Numbered from the stretch's first letter, positions 1 through 6,914 are shown. The stretch: DNA of 17,889 nucleotides from JAFAXD01 sp035472475 (GCA_035472475.1 DATIPA010000115.1:1-17889); one strand, 5' to 3'. Notes: generated from the sequence alone by a model not told the origin. Made by a program: numbers and translations.

Positions 1-354
1 AGTTGGCTCAGCTTCATCGGCACCGAACTGCACAAGGGCCTGTTCATTCCATTGCTCGATCGCACGGCCCCCGAGGAAGCCAAGACCTATGCGCGGGAAA
101 AATATCGGCCGCGTCTCGACTATCTCAACGACTACCTCACCGGCCGCGAATTCCTGCTCGACCGGTTCAGCGTAGCCGACGCCTATCTGACCGTCGTGCT
201 GAACTGGTCGCGGGCAACAAGCCTCGACTTCGAGGAATGGCCGGCGCTGAAGGACTATTTCAGCCGCATGCGGCGGCGGCCGAGCATCGCCCGCGCTCTC
301 GCCGAGGAGGGCGCGCTCTTTGTCAAGGAGCAGGGGCGCAACAAAGCGGCGTGA
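1..354 (+). CDS. Glutathione S-transferase, C-terminal part (5' end outside window)
   Basis: The frame is open from base 1 and encodes 117 residues before a TGA stop. The visible part is an all-alpha GST C-terminal domain. It has the sequence FSVADAY near residues 57-63, which matches the N-capping box/hydrophobic staple (S/T-x-x-D) at the start of helix 6 in cytosolic GSTs. It is followed by the usual W..P.L..Y..R...RP..A.AL pattern near the C terminus. GSTs of this kind are cytosolic and conjugate glutathione to electrophiles or act as peroxidases. The N-terminal thioredoxin-like domain, with the catalytic Ser/Cys/Tyr, lies outside the window, so the class and substrate cannot be assigned. 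An ATG at 52 is in frame but lies inside the domain and is not the start. The gene converges on ybgC, with 32 bp between the stops. Confidence 0.85.
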   Translation, partial: SWLSFIGTELHKGLFIPLLDRTAPEEAKTYAREKYRPRLDYLNDYLTGREFLLDRFSVADAYLTVVLNWSRATSLDFEEWPALKDYFSRMRRRPSIARALAEEGALFVKEQGRNKAA

Positions 355-386
355 TCCTCAATTCAAACGGGAGGGTGGCAGCGCCG

Positions 387-848
387 TCACGCGCCGCCAT
401 CCAGCCGATCCCGATCGGCCTGCATGGCGATACGCAAGGGTTTTGGGATCGGTTTGGCGCGGCCGCCTGCTATGAAGGCGACGCGCACGTGGGCCTCGAC
501 CAACAGATCCTCGCCGCGCATGGTCCGCTGGTTGAGCGTGATCGAGGCGCCTTTTACCTCTTCGGGCCGCGTGACGATCTCGAGTACGTCGTCCATGTGC
601 GCCGGCTTGAGGAAGTCGATGCGCATCGAGCGCACCACGAACGAGAAGCTTGGCGCCTCCTGCTCGGCCGCCTCGAACAGCGCGCGGTGATCGGCGCCCA
701 GGAGGCGCAGGTAATTGGTGCGCCCGCGCTCCATGAAGCGCAGATAATTGGCGTGATAGACGATGCCGGTGAAATCGGTGTCCTCGTAATAGACGCGCAC
801 GCGCAGCACATGGCGGCCATCGACAATCGCGCCGTCGAGACCGCTCAT
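387..848 (-). CDS. ybgC: YbgC-type acyl-CoA thioesterase (4HBT hotdog fold)
   Basis: A 153-residue hotdog-fold thioesterase. The signature YEDTDFTGIVYHANYLRFME lies at residues 21-40, with the family catalytic Asp (D25) and the nearby H32. The downstream RSMRIDFLKPAHMDD segment is also typical. Members hydrolyse acyl-CoA thioesters in the cytoplasm, and in many Proteobacteria the gene is the first of the tol-pal operon. I chose the ATG at 848 because it overlaps the stop of the upstream GFA-family gene as ATGA, which suggests translational coupling. The ATG at 854 is equally possible, and an in-frame start at 884 would add 12 unconserved residues. No clear Shine-Dalgarno is visible. No tol gene follows: the next gene downstream is the convergent GST. 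Confidence 0.9.
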   Translation of the reverse strand: MSGLDGAIVDGRHVLRVRVYYEDTDFTGIVYHANYLRFMERGRTNYLRLLGADHRALFEAAEQEAPSFSFVVRSMRIDFLKPAHMDDVLEIVTRPEEVKGASITLNQRTMRGEDLLVEAHVRVAFIAGGRAKPIPKPLRIAMQADRDRLDGGA

Positions 849-1225
849 CGCCATGGAACACGCTGCTGGATCGCCGTTTCCCAATGCTTCCCGTCGAACG
901 GTTTCGGCGACAGCGCGGCGAGATCGACGTTGTCGAGGCAGCGCACGTTGACGTCGATCTTGTCGGGATCGGAGCGCGGCGCGTAGAACGGATGCATGCC
1001 GCAGACCTTGCAGAACGTGTGCTTGGCGGTTCCAGTATTGAATTGGTAGGTCGTAAGATCATCCGCGCCGCTCATGAGCTCGAACTGTGCGGGCGGCACG
1101 ATCAGGTGCAGAATGCCTTTCTTGGTGCAGATCGAACAATTGCAATAGGTCGTTTGCGCGAGATCGCCGGTGACGCGAAAGCGCACGCGCCCGCAATGAC
1201 ACCCGCCTTCCATGGTCTGCTGCAT
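845..1225 (-). CDS. GFA/CENP-V family zinc-binding protein
   Basis: 126 residues with the full cysteine pattern of the GFA (glutathione-dependent formaldehyde-activating enzyme-like) family: C9-x-C11 in GGCHCGRVRF, C28-x-C30-x2-C33 in YCNCSICTKKG, and C72-x2-C75 in FCKVCGMHPFY. These cysteines hold two zinc ions in the beta-tent fold of family structures. The founding member was proposed to help formaldehyde react with glutathione, but most relatives have no proven reaction, so I assign no substrate. The start codon lies 5 bp after the ruvB stop and the stop codon overlaps the ybgC start (ATGA). The gene is therefore embedded in the ruv-ybgC transcription unit. Confidence 0.85.
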   Translation of the reverse strand: MQQTMEGGCHCGRVRFRVTGDLAQTTYCNCSICTKKGILHLIVPPAQFELMSGADDLTTYQFNTGTAKHTFCKVCGMHPFYAPRSDPDKIDVNVRCLDNVDLAALSPKPFDGKHWETAIQQRVPWR

Positions 1226-1230
1226 GACAA

Positions 1231-2274
1231 CTACTCTTCACTCTCGCCGAACAGTCCGAACTGGGCCGGATCGCGCGCCGGCTCGGCGAGCCCGAGGTGA
1301 CGGAATGCGTGGCCGGTGAGCAGGCGCCCGCGCGGCGTGCGCTGGACAAACCCGCGTTGGATCAGAAACGGCTCGATGATCTCCTCGATCGCGTCGCGCG
1401 GCTCGGACAGCGCCGCCGCAATGGTCTCGATCCCGACCGGCCCTCCGCCGTAGTTGAGGGCAACGGTCGTCAGGTAACGCCGGTCCATGGCGTCTAATCC
1501 CGCGGCGTCGACCTCGAGCGCGATCAGCGCGTGGTCAGCGACGGCGCGGTCGATCGCAGCGGCGCCATCCACATTGGCGAAATCGCGCACGCGGCGCAGC
1601 AAGCGGCCGGCGATACGCGGCGTTCCACGCGCGCGGCGCGCGATCTCGTTGGCGCCGTCCTTGCTCATTCCAATGCCGATCACGCGGGCGCCACGGGTAA
1701 CGATCTCCTCGAGCTCAGCCTCGGTATAGAAATTGAGCCGGATCGGAATGCCGAAGCGATCACGCAGCGGATTGGTGAGCAGGCCGGCGCGGGTGGTGGC
1801 GCCGACCAGCGTGAATTTGGCGAGGTCGATTTTGACCGAGCGCGCCGCTGGCCCCTCGCCGATGATGAGATCGAGCTGAAAGTCCTCCATCGCTGGATAG
1901 AGAATTTCCTCGACCGCCGGGTTGAGCCGGTGGATCTCGTCGATAAACAACACGTCGCGCTCTTCCAGATTGGTGAGCAGCGCCGCGAGGTCGCCGGCTT
2001 TGGCGATCACTGGACCGGAGGTGGCGCGGAAATTGACGCCGAGCTCGCGCGCAACGATCTGCGCGAGCGTGGTCTTGCCGAGTCCAGGAGGACCTACAAA
2101 CAAAACGTGATCAAGCGGTTCGCGCCGTGCCCGCGCCGCCTCGATGAATACCGCGAGATTCTTGCGCGCCTGTTCCTGCCCGATGAACTCGGCAAGCTTT
2201 TGCGGGCGCAGCGACGTTTCGGCGACGTCTTCGTCGCGGCGCTCTGACGTGACAACGCGGGGCGAGGTCGTCAC
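1231..2274 (-). CDS. ruvB: Holliday junction branch-migration ATPase RuvB
   Basis: 347 residues, the normal RuvB length. RuvB is the AAA+ motor that, with RuvA, drives Holliday-junction branch migration during recombinational repair. Visible motifs are Walker A GPPGLGKTT (61-69), Walker B LFIDEIHRL (109-117), sensor-1/RuvB signature GATTRAGLLTNPLRDRFG (158-175) with its conserved arginines, and a C-terminal winged-helix region containing TPRGRLLT. The start is a GTG at 2274, and alignment with remembered rhizobial RuvB N termini (VxTxERREDD) supports it. It lies 52 bp downstream of ruvA, and the GFA gene follows 5 bp after the stop. Confidence 0.98.
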   Translation of the reverse strand: MTTSPRVVTSERRDEDVAETSLRPQKLAEFIGQEQARKNLAVFIEAARARREPLDHVLFVGPPGLGKTTLAQIVARELGVNFRATSGPVIAKAGDLAALLTNLEERDVLFIDEIHRLNPAVEEILYPAMEDFQLDLIIGEGPAARSVKIDLAKFTLVGATTRAGLLTNPLRDRFGIPIRLNFYTEAELEEIVTRGARVIGIGMSKDGANEIARRARGTPRIAGRLLRRVRDFANVDGAAAIDRAVADHALIALEVDAAGLDAMDRRYLTTVALNYGGGPVGIETIAAALSEPRDAIEEIIEPFLIQRGFVQRTPRGRLLTGHAFRHLGLAEPARDPAQFGLFGESEE

Positions 2275-2326
2275 GGCACGGTCTCCCGTACCGACAGATC
2301 ACCGCATGTGACTACGCGTTTGCAGC

Positions 2327-2944
2327 TCACTTCCCCAGCTCCTTCAGCCCGAGCCTGATCAGTTGCCTCGCATCGGCCCCCTCGCCGGCCGCGCGCGTTG
2401 CCGCCGCCACCGCGGCCGCGGCTTGAGGCTGACCATAGCCGAGATTAACCAGCGCCGAGACCGCGTCCGTGACTGGTGCCGGCGCACGCTTCTCGTCGAC
2501 CGCGCCCGAGAGCCGGACCACCGCCGGATCGAGCGCCGTGTAGGCCGGCGCCTTGTCCTTCAATTCGGTCACGATCCGCTCAGCGACCTTGGGGCCAACG
2601 CCGGGCGTGCGCGTGATCATCGCCTTGTCGCGCATCGCGATGGCGGATGCGAGATCGGCGGGCTTGAGCGTCGACAGAATCGCAAGCGCAACCTTGGTGC
2701 CGACGCCCTGGACGGTCTGCAACAGCCGGAACCATTCGCGCTCGACGTCAGCCTGAAAGCCGAACAGGCGAATCTGATCCTCGCGTACATGGGTCTCGAT
2801 TGCGAGCGTCACGGTCTCGCCCGGCGCCGGCAGCGCCTGCAGGGTGCGGGCCGAGCAGTGCACCACGTAGCCGACGCCGTTGACGTCGACGACGACGAAA
2901 TCCTCGCCGTAGCTGTCCAGAATGCCTCTGAGCTTGCCGATCAT
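2327..2944 (-). CDS. ruvA: Holliday junction DNA-binding subunit RuvA
   Basis: 205 residues. RuvA forms tetramers on the four-way junction and recruits RuvB. The N-terminal OB-fold domain begins MIGKLRGILDSYGEDFVVVD and contains GYxVHCS. Two helix-hairpin-helix motifs follow, around QGVGTKVALAIL (79-90) and PGVGPKVAERIV (114-125). A flexible linker leads to the C-terminal RuvB-binding domain (AVSALVNLGY onwards). The ATG at 2944 overlaps the ruvC stop as ATGA, which fixes the start and implies coupling. A much longer open frame continues upstream in this phase, but it runs antisense-shifted through ruvC and is not real. Confidence 0.98.
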   Translation of the reverse strand: MIGKLRGILDSYGEDFVVVDVNGVGYVVHCSARTLQALPAPGETVTLAIETHVREDQIRLFGFQADVEREWFRLLQTVQGVGTKVALAILSTLKPADLASAIAMRDKAMITRTPGVGPKVAERIVTELKDKAPAYTALDPAVVRLSGAVDEKRAPAPVTDAVSALVNLGYGQPQAAAAVAAATRAAGEGADARQLIRLGLKELGK

Positions 2945-3450
2945 CGGGCTGCCGCTCTCAGAACCATGCTCTGGCGGTGATGTGCATGCGTGACCGCGAT
3001 GGCAAGGGCGTCGGCAGCGTCCTCCGATTGCGGCGCGGCCTTCGGCAGCAGCACCGAGATCATCATGCGGATCTGCGCCTTCTCGCCGTGACCGGCGCCG
3101 ACGATGGTTTTCTTGACCAGGTTCGGCGCGTATTCGGCGACGCTTACGCCGGCCTGCGCGGGCGCCAGCAAAGCCACACCGCGCGCCTGCCCGAGCTTCA
3201 GGGTCGCGGCCGCATTCTTGTTGACGAACGTCGCCTCGACCGCGGCTTCGTGAGGGCGGTGCTCGGCAAGCACGCGCGCAAGTTCCTGATGAATGACCAC
3301 CAGACGGGCCGCCACTTCGTCTCGCTCGTTGGTCTCGACCGACCCGCACGCCACAAAGATCAGCCGATTGCCGGCGACATCGACCACGCCCCAGCCGGTG
3401 CGGCGGAGCCCGGGGTCGATGCCCAGGATGCGAATCAGCGGCGCGCTCAT
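2941..3450 (-). CDS. ruvC: Holliday junction resolvase RuvC
   Basis: 169 residues. RuvC is the homodimeric, Mg2+-dependent endonuclease that cuts Holliday junctions. The four acidic active-site positions are present: D12 in GIDPGLRRTGWG, E72 in VEATFVN, and D144 and D147 in SEDAADALAIA. The motif VKKTIVGAGHGEKAQ is typical of alphaproteobacterial members. The start is the ATG at 3450. A GC-rich hairpin (3462-3477) ends 11 bp upstream of it. The gene is first in the ruvC-ruvA-ruvB order and overlaps ruvA by 4 bp. yebC lies upstream on the same strand, 81 bp away. Confidence 0.98.
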   Translation of the reverse strand: MSAPLIRILGIDPGLRRTGWGVVDVAGNRLIFVACGSVETNERDEVAARLVVIHQELARVLAEHRPHEAAVEATFVNKNAAATLKLGQARGVALLAPAQAGVSVAEYAPNLVKKTIVGAGHGEKAQIRMMISVLLPKAAPQSEDAADALAIAVTHAHHRQSMVLRAAAR

Positions 3451-3461
3451 GGCGTAGTCTT

Positions 3462-3477
3462 ACCCCGCCGCCGGGGT
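3462..3477 (-). other. GC-rich hairpin just upstream of the ruvC start
   Basis: ACCCCG (3462-3467) and CGGGGT (3472-3477) form a 6-bp stem with a 4-nt loop in the 81-bp yebC-ruvC gap, ending 11 bp before the ruvC ATG. No T-run follows, so a standard terminator is unlikely. It could lower ruvC translation or mark the yebC 3' end. The function is inferred. Confidence 0.4.
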
Positions 3478-3531
3478 CGCGTCAGGGCGCGCGCGACCGC
3501 TCCCCGGCCGCCGCTCCACAGATAATCGGCG

Positions 3532-4278
3532 TTACGCACTCATGCGGGCGACGAGCGCGTCCGACACCTCGAAGTTGGCGTAGACGTTCTGCACGTCGTC
3601 GTGGTCGTTGAGCGTCTCGATCAGCCGGAGGACCTTCTCGCCGGCTTCGTCGTCGACCGCGACGGTGTTCTGCGGCTTCCAGACCAGACCGGCCTTGCGC
3701 GGCTCGCCGAATTTCTGTTCCAGCACCTTGGCGACCTCGCGCACGCTGTCCGGCGCGGCATAGATTTCGTGGCCGGCCTCTTCCGACACGACATCATCAG
3801 CACCAGCTTCGATCGCGGCTTCGAGCATCGCGTCGGCGGACGCGACCTTCGTTTCATATTCGATCACGCCGACATGGGCGAACATGAACGAGACCGCGCC
3901 GGTCTCCGCCAGGTTGCCGCCGCTCTTGGTGAAGCTCGCCCGCACCTCCGAGGCCGCGCGGTTGCGGTTGTCGGTCAGCACCTCGACAATGACGGCGACG
4001 CCGCCGGGACCGAAGCCTTCGTAGCGGATTTCCTCGTAGTTCTCGGTCTCGCCGCCGAGCGCCTTCTTGATCGCGCGGTCGATATTGTCCTTCGGCATGT
4101 TCTCGGCTCGCGCCGCCAACATGGCGGCGCGCAGTCGCGGGTTCATGGTTGGGTCGGGAACGCCCAGCTTCGCCGCCACGGTGATTTCGCGCGCGAGCTT
4201 GCCAAATAGCTTCGATTTGACCGCGTCCTGCCGGCCCTTGCGGTGCATGATGTTCTTGAATTGGGAATGTCCTGCCAT
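3532..4278 (-). CDS. yebC: YebC/PmpR (TACO1) family protein
   Basis: 248 residues, the standard length. The family start MAGHSQFKNIMHRKGRQD is intact, followed by LFGKLAREITVAAKLG, the conserved PKDNIDRAIKKALGG segment, and YEGFGPGGVAVIVEVLTDNRNR. Family members were described as DNA-binding regulators (PmpR), as the mitochondrial translational activator TACO1, and more recently as ribosome-associated factors easing translation of proline-rich stretches. Which role applies here cannot be seen. The ATG at 4278 has an AAGGA ribosome-binding site a few bases upstream. Weak promoter-like boxes lie at 4350-4355 and 4326-4331 (18-bp spacing), but matches are poor. The gene precedes ruvCAB, as is common in Proteobacteria. 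Confidence 0.95.
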   Translation of the reverse strand: MAGHSQFKNIMHRKGRQDAVKSKLFGKLAREITVAAKLGVPDPTMNPRLRAAMLAARAENMPKDNIDRAIKKALGGETENYEEIRYEGFGPGGVAVIVEVLTDNRNRAASEVRASFTKSGGNLAETGAVSFMFAHVGVIEYETKVASADAMLEAAIEAGADDVVSEEAGHEIYAAPDSVREVAKVLEQKFGEPRKAGLVWKPQNTVAVDDEAGEKVLRLIETLNDHDDVQNVYANFEVSDALVARMSA

Positions 4279-4374
4279 GGTCCTTGTCCTGGCGTTTCAA
4301 GAGATGAAATGGGGCCTGTAGGAATTAGATAGGCCGTTCCACGCGCACGGCGCAACCCTCCGCAGGCCGGACGC

Positions 4375-5205
4375 TCAGCCCTGGCCGTCCCAAAACCGGG
4401 GTCGCGCTTCCTCGAGGTGCGGACCGATCCGAACCGCGCCCACACGCCGTGCCAGCCCGGTCGCGTCGTCGGTTTCGATCGCGAACCCGCATAACGTCGC
4501 GGGCCCATCGGCCACCTCGAAACGGCTGCTCGAAATCCGGCGCAAGAAGCGACTGAGCGGCTCATCCTTTGCCATGCCGATCACCGAGTCATAGTCGCCG
4601 GACATCCCGACGTCGGAAATGTAGGCGGTACCGGCCGCGAGGATGCGGTGGTCGGCGGTCGGCGCATGCGTATGGGTTCCGACCAGGGCGGTCGCCCGGC
4701 CGTCAATGAAGTAGCCCATTGCCTGCTTCTCGCTCGTGGCCTCGGCATGCATGTCGATAACGATCGCGTCGGCCGCGCTTTTGAGCGGACACGCCGCCAG
4801 TTCGCGCGCGACTGCGGCAAACGGGTCGTCGAGCGGATCCATGAAAATGCGACCCATGGCGTTGACGACCAGCACCTTGCCGCCGTTGCGCGCGTCGATC
4901 AGCGCAGTGCCGCGCCCCGGCGTCCCGTCGGGATAATTCAACGGCCGGATCAGCTTGGGGGCGCGTTCGATGAAGACCAGCGCCTCCTTTTGATCCCACG
5001 CATGATTGCCGAGCGTGATCGCGTCGGCGCCGGCATCGAGGAGTTCCTGATAGATCGCCTCAGTGATTCCAAAACCGCCCGCCGCGTTCTCGCCATTGAC
5101 GACCACGAAGTCGAGCTTCCAGCCGCGCACCAGGGCGGGCAGACGCTCGTTGACCACGCTGCGGCCGCTGCGGCCCACGACATCGCCGATGAAAAGAATT
5201 CGCAC
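4375..5205 (-). CDS. YmdB-type metallophosphoesterase (2',3'-cyclic nucleotide phosphodiesterase family)
   Basis: 276 residues of the TIGR00282/YmdB family. Residues placed as metal ligands in characterised members are present: D8 (FIGDVVGR), E39 and N40 (NGENAAGGFG), N67 and H68 (LGNHAWDQ), H153 (DMHAEATSEK), and H178 and H180 (VGTHTHAPTAD). These form a two-metal calcineurin-like phosphoesterase site. Bacillus YmdB hydrolyses 2',3'-cyclic nucleotides and affects biofilm and motility choices. The substrate here is inferred from the family. The start is a GTG at 5205, 3 bp after the stop of the folate cyclo-ligase gene, so the two are probably cotranscribed. A 96-bp gap separates it from yebC. 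Confidence 0.92.
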   Translation of the reverse strand: MRILFIGDVVGRSGRSVVNERLPALVRGWKLDFVVVNGENAAGGFGITEAIYQELLDAGADAITLGNHAWDQKEALVFIERAPKLIRPLNYPDGTPGRGTALIDARNGGKVLVVNAMGRIFMDPLDDPFAAVARELAACPLKSAADAIVIDMHAEATSEKQAMGYFIDGRATALVGTHTHAPTADHRILAAGTAYISDVGMSGDYDSVIGMAKDEPLSRFLRRISSSRFEVADGPATLCGFAIETDDATGLARRVGAVRIGPHLEEARPRFWDGQG

Positions 5206-5208
5206 CCG

Positions 5209-5796
5209 TCAATCTCTCAAATCGATGATTTCGCGTTCCGTTAACACGAGATCGAGCCGCGCGTCGCGGGGAGTTTTGGGAACGTCGGGAATTTCCTGGG
5301 CCGCGAACGCGATTCCGATCGCGGTGACCGGTTTCATCGCGCGCAGGCGCGTGATCGTCATGTCGTAGTAGCCGGCGCCGTAACCGAGACGATATCCGGC
5401 GCGATCGAACGCAAGCAGTGGCACGATCAGGATATCAGGAAATACTTCGGGTGCTTCCGGCTTCGGCTCGCGGATGCCCCAGACGCCGGATCCGAGCGCC
5501 TCGCCGAACGACCAGGCGCGCATGATCAGCGGCGTGCCGCGCCCCTGGACCACCGGCAGCGCAAGCTGCGCGCCGCGATCGGCTGTGCGCCGCAAGAGCG
5601 GGAGCGGGCTGATCTCAAACTTGAGCGGCGAATACCCGGAGACGATGGCGCCCGACGGGACAGGAACCGGCAATCCGCGCGCGGCGACGGTCTGCGCGGC
5701 CGCACTCTGCTCGACGACCGGCAGTGCATCGCGACGGGCGCGGCATTGCTTGCGCAGCTCGGCTTTGCGTTCGGCAATAGGATCAGGAGCAGACAT
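5209..5796 (-). CDS. 5-formyltetrahydrofolate cyclo-ligase
   Basis: 195 residues (ygfA/fau/MTHFS family). It converts 5-formyl-THF to 5,10-methenyl-THF using ATP, returning a dead-end folate to one-carbon metabolism. Evidence: the basic N-terminal helix RKAELRKQCRARRDAL, the substrate-region segment PKPEAPEVFPDILIVPLLAFDRAGYRLGYG (residues about 114-143, shown only in part by motif), and the nucleotide-binding loop GYGAGYYDMT, equivalent to the family G-x-G-G-G-x-Y-D motif. The C-terminal IPDVPKTPRDARLDLVLTE is also typical. The ATG at 5796 has AGGAG nearby. 6S RNA lies upstream on the same strand, the arrangement known from ssrS-ygfA loci. Confidence 0.93.
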   Translation of the reverse strand: MSAPDPIAERKAELRKQCRARRDALPVVEQSAAAQTVAARGLPVPVPSGAIVSGYSPLKFEISPLPLLRRTADRGAQLALPVVQGRGTPLIMRAWSFGEALGSGVWGIREPKPEAPEVFPDILIVPLLAFDRAGYRLGYGAGYYDMTITRLRAMKPVTAIGIAFAAQEIPDVPKTPRDARLDLVLTEREIIDLRD

Positions 5797-5882
5797 CGCG
5801 AGCCTGATTGCGGGTGGAAGCCGCGCCCGCGCTCATCGCGGCGCGCCGGCGGTTGAAGGAAAGTGCGGGCCGCGATGGCCGT

Positions 5883-6025
5883 CGGAGCGGCGATCCCGGG
5901 TTCCCTACGAAAGTAGGTGGGCGCCATATGTCCGAGCCCACGAGCCCGGTCAGGGACAGCTCCCTTCAGGATCGATAAGGCCCCGGGGATATGGCTCCTG
6001 ACGCACCTCGCAGCACCGCCCTGGC
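5883..6025 (-). ncRNA. ssrS: 6S RNA (ends approximate)
   Basis: Assigned from location and fold. It lies between zapA and the folate cyclo-ligase gene on the same strand, the known 6S position. The fold is a long imperfect rod. An apical stem pairs 5952-5956 with 5961-5965. A mid stem pairs GCCATAT with ATATGGC (5989-5995 with 5923-5929). A small hairpin on the 3' side of the central bubble pairs 5904-5908 with 5913-5917, as in known 6S RNAs. A closing stem pairs about 6015-6020 with 5889-5894, including a G-U. 6S RNA mimics an open promoter and binds sigma70-RNA polymerase. A possible promoter places the 5' end near 6020. The exact ends need a covariance-model fit. Confidence 0.82.
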
Positions 6026-6055
6026 AATCTAGTGTCTGGTTTCCAAAGTTCGCAA
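6026..6055 (-). promoter_or_regulatory. Putative promoter of 6S RNA
   Basis: On the minus strand, TTGCGA (6050-6055) and TAGATT (6026-6031) are separated by 18 bp, and the predicted start near 6020 coincides with the proposed 6S closing stem. The agreement of promoter and fold is the main support. Individual box matches are moderate. Confidence 0.45.
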
Positions 6056-6077
6056 GCCCCCAAGGGGCCAACTTTGG
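6043..6077. repeat. Inverted repeat with inner hairpin between zapA and 6S RNA
   Basis: CCAAAGTT (6043-6050) is perfectly complementary to AACTTTGG (6070-6077). Inside, GCCCC (6056-6060) pairs with GGGGC (6064-6068) around a CAA loop. It starts 34 bp past the zapA stop and one arm abuts the putative -35 box of 6S RNA. No T-run follows on either strand. It may be a zapA 3'-end processing hairpin, an operator, or both. Confidence 0.65.
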
Positions 6078-6111
6078 ACGCAGACGGACACCGGCGATGG
6101 CGGCAGTCTGG

Positions 6112-6498
6112 TTATGCGGCGCTCTCGCGCGCGGCTGCGGGGTCGTGCGCAAGATGCCTGGCGACCGTTTCGATGCGCTCTGCGGCTGAAGCAAACGCGG
6201 CCGCAATTGCTGCATCGGTCACTTGCGCGCGCTCGGCCGCGACCACGCGCGCCTCCTCGCCGGACGTGACATCGTGTTCCAGCCGTCGGATCTTGCCGGT
6301 CGCTTCGAACAATTCGTCCGCCACCATGATCGCCGCCATGATGGTCAGGCGCATGTCACCGACCTCACCGAACTTTGCACGCAACTCCTCGATGCGGTGA
6401 TTGAGCCCCTGCGCAAGTTGCGCCAAATGCTCTTCCTGCCCGTCCAGGCACGTCATCCGGTATTGATGGCCGTTGATGGTGACGTTCACCTGAGCCAT
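6112..6498 (-). CDS. zapA: Cell division protein ZapA
   Basis: 128 residues. ZapA binds FtsZ and bundles protofilaments at midcell. The N-terminal ZapA head is visible: MAQVNVTINGHQYRMTCLDG, then QEEHLAQLAQGLNHRIEELR. The conserved DMRLTIMAAIMVADELFEA follows (residues 48-66), leading into a C-terminal helix predicted to form a coiled coil. The ATG at 6498 is preceded by a strong GGAGGAG Shine-Dalgarno, which excludes the longer in-frame extension to 6636. The neighbours support the call: a DUF4164 coiled-coil gene ends 10 bp upstream and 6S RNA follows. The alanine-rich C-terminal tail is longer than in E. coli ZapA. Confidence 0.93.
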   Translation of the reverse strand: MAQVNVTINGHQYRMTCLDGQEEHLAQLAQGLNHRIEELRAKFGEVGDMRLTIMAAIMVADELFEATGKIRRLEHDVTSGEEARVVAAERAQVTDAAIAAAFASAAERIETVARHLAHDPAAARESAA

Positions 6499-6508
6499 GG
6501 CTCCTCCT

Positions 6509-6826
6509 TCACCGCGGGTGCGCGGCGATGACTGAGCGAACCGTTTCGATGGCAGCCTCCAGCCGTTGCGCGACATCCCGGTTGGCGACCTCGAGCCTAC
6601 GCGCACGCGCGGTCGCGTTGTCGAGTTCGGCAGCAAGCTGTGCGCGATCCGATGTCAGCGCATCGACCTGCTCCGCAAGCCCAACCTGGCGGCGTTCGAC
6701 CGCGAGCCTGCGCTCGAGCGCGGTCTCCAACGTGTCGAGCGCGAGCTGCAGCCGCTTGATCGCCGCGTCGATCGGAATCGCCTCGGGCGCTTGGGTTCGG
6801 CTCGGAGCCGGCTGGGCACGCTGCAT
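6509..6826 (-). CDS. DUF4164 family small coiled-coil protein
   Basis: 105 residues from the ATG at 6826; a GTG at 6832 would add two. The whole protein looks like one long amphipathic helix with heptad-like Leu/Ala spacing from about residue 18 (DAAIKRLQLALDTLETALE) to the end. It has no signal peptide, no membrane segment and no cysteine. It resembles DUF4164 proteins, which sit beside zapA in Rhizobiales. The gene ends 10 bp before the zapA start, so the two are probably translated from one message. A role as a ZapB-like partner for ZapA is a guess from context. No strong Shine-Dalgarno is visible. Confidence 0.8.
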   Translation of the reverse strand: MQRAQPAPSRTQAPEAIPIDAAIKRLQLALDTLETALERRLAVERRQVGLAEQVDALTSDRAQLAAELDNATARARRLEVANRDVAQRLEAAIETVRSVIAAHPR

Positions 6827-6868
6827 TGCCACAGAAATGTCTCGTCGAGGTAAGGAGTTAGACGTAGA

Positions 6869-6898
6869 GTCTTACGTTCGTTCACAGCGCCGCGTCAA
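6869..6898 (-). promoter_or_regulatory. Putative promoter for the DUF4164-zapA unit
   Basis: On the minus strand, TTGACG (6893-6898) and TAAGAC (6869-6874) are 18 bp apart. The -35 box matches consensus at 5 of 6 positions, and the -10 box is weak. The -35 box lies at the joint of two 10-bp direct repeats (CGCCGCGTCA at 6888-6897 and 6899-6908). Confidence 0.35.
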
Positions 6899-6914
6899 CG
6901 CCGCGTCACACTTT

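Noticed and set aside
1531..2247. 238-codon plus-strand open frame opposite ruvB
   Set aside because: It is the complement of a highly conserved RuvB coding region. Long antisense frames are expected at this GC content and no family resemblance is seen. The same applies to long frames opposite tkt (7679-8605), the SEL1 gene (13693-14526), suhB (14529-15335) and the stator pair.
2327..3349. 340-residue minus-strand open frame containing RuvA at its C-terminal end
   Set aside because: Only the last 205 codons are RuvA-like. The upstream part is an out-of-frame reading of ruvC, and the ruvA ATG overlaps the ruvC stop as ATGA.
4326..4355. Promoter-like boxes upstream of yebC
   Set aside because: TTGCGC and TATCTA each match consensus at only three or so positions, so this is not strong enough to list as a feature.
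5868..5880. GGCC-GCGAT-GGCC hairpin past the 6S 3' end as its terminator
   Set aside because: The stem is only 4 bp and no clear T-run follows on the minus strand. Such pairings are common at this GC content.
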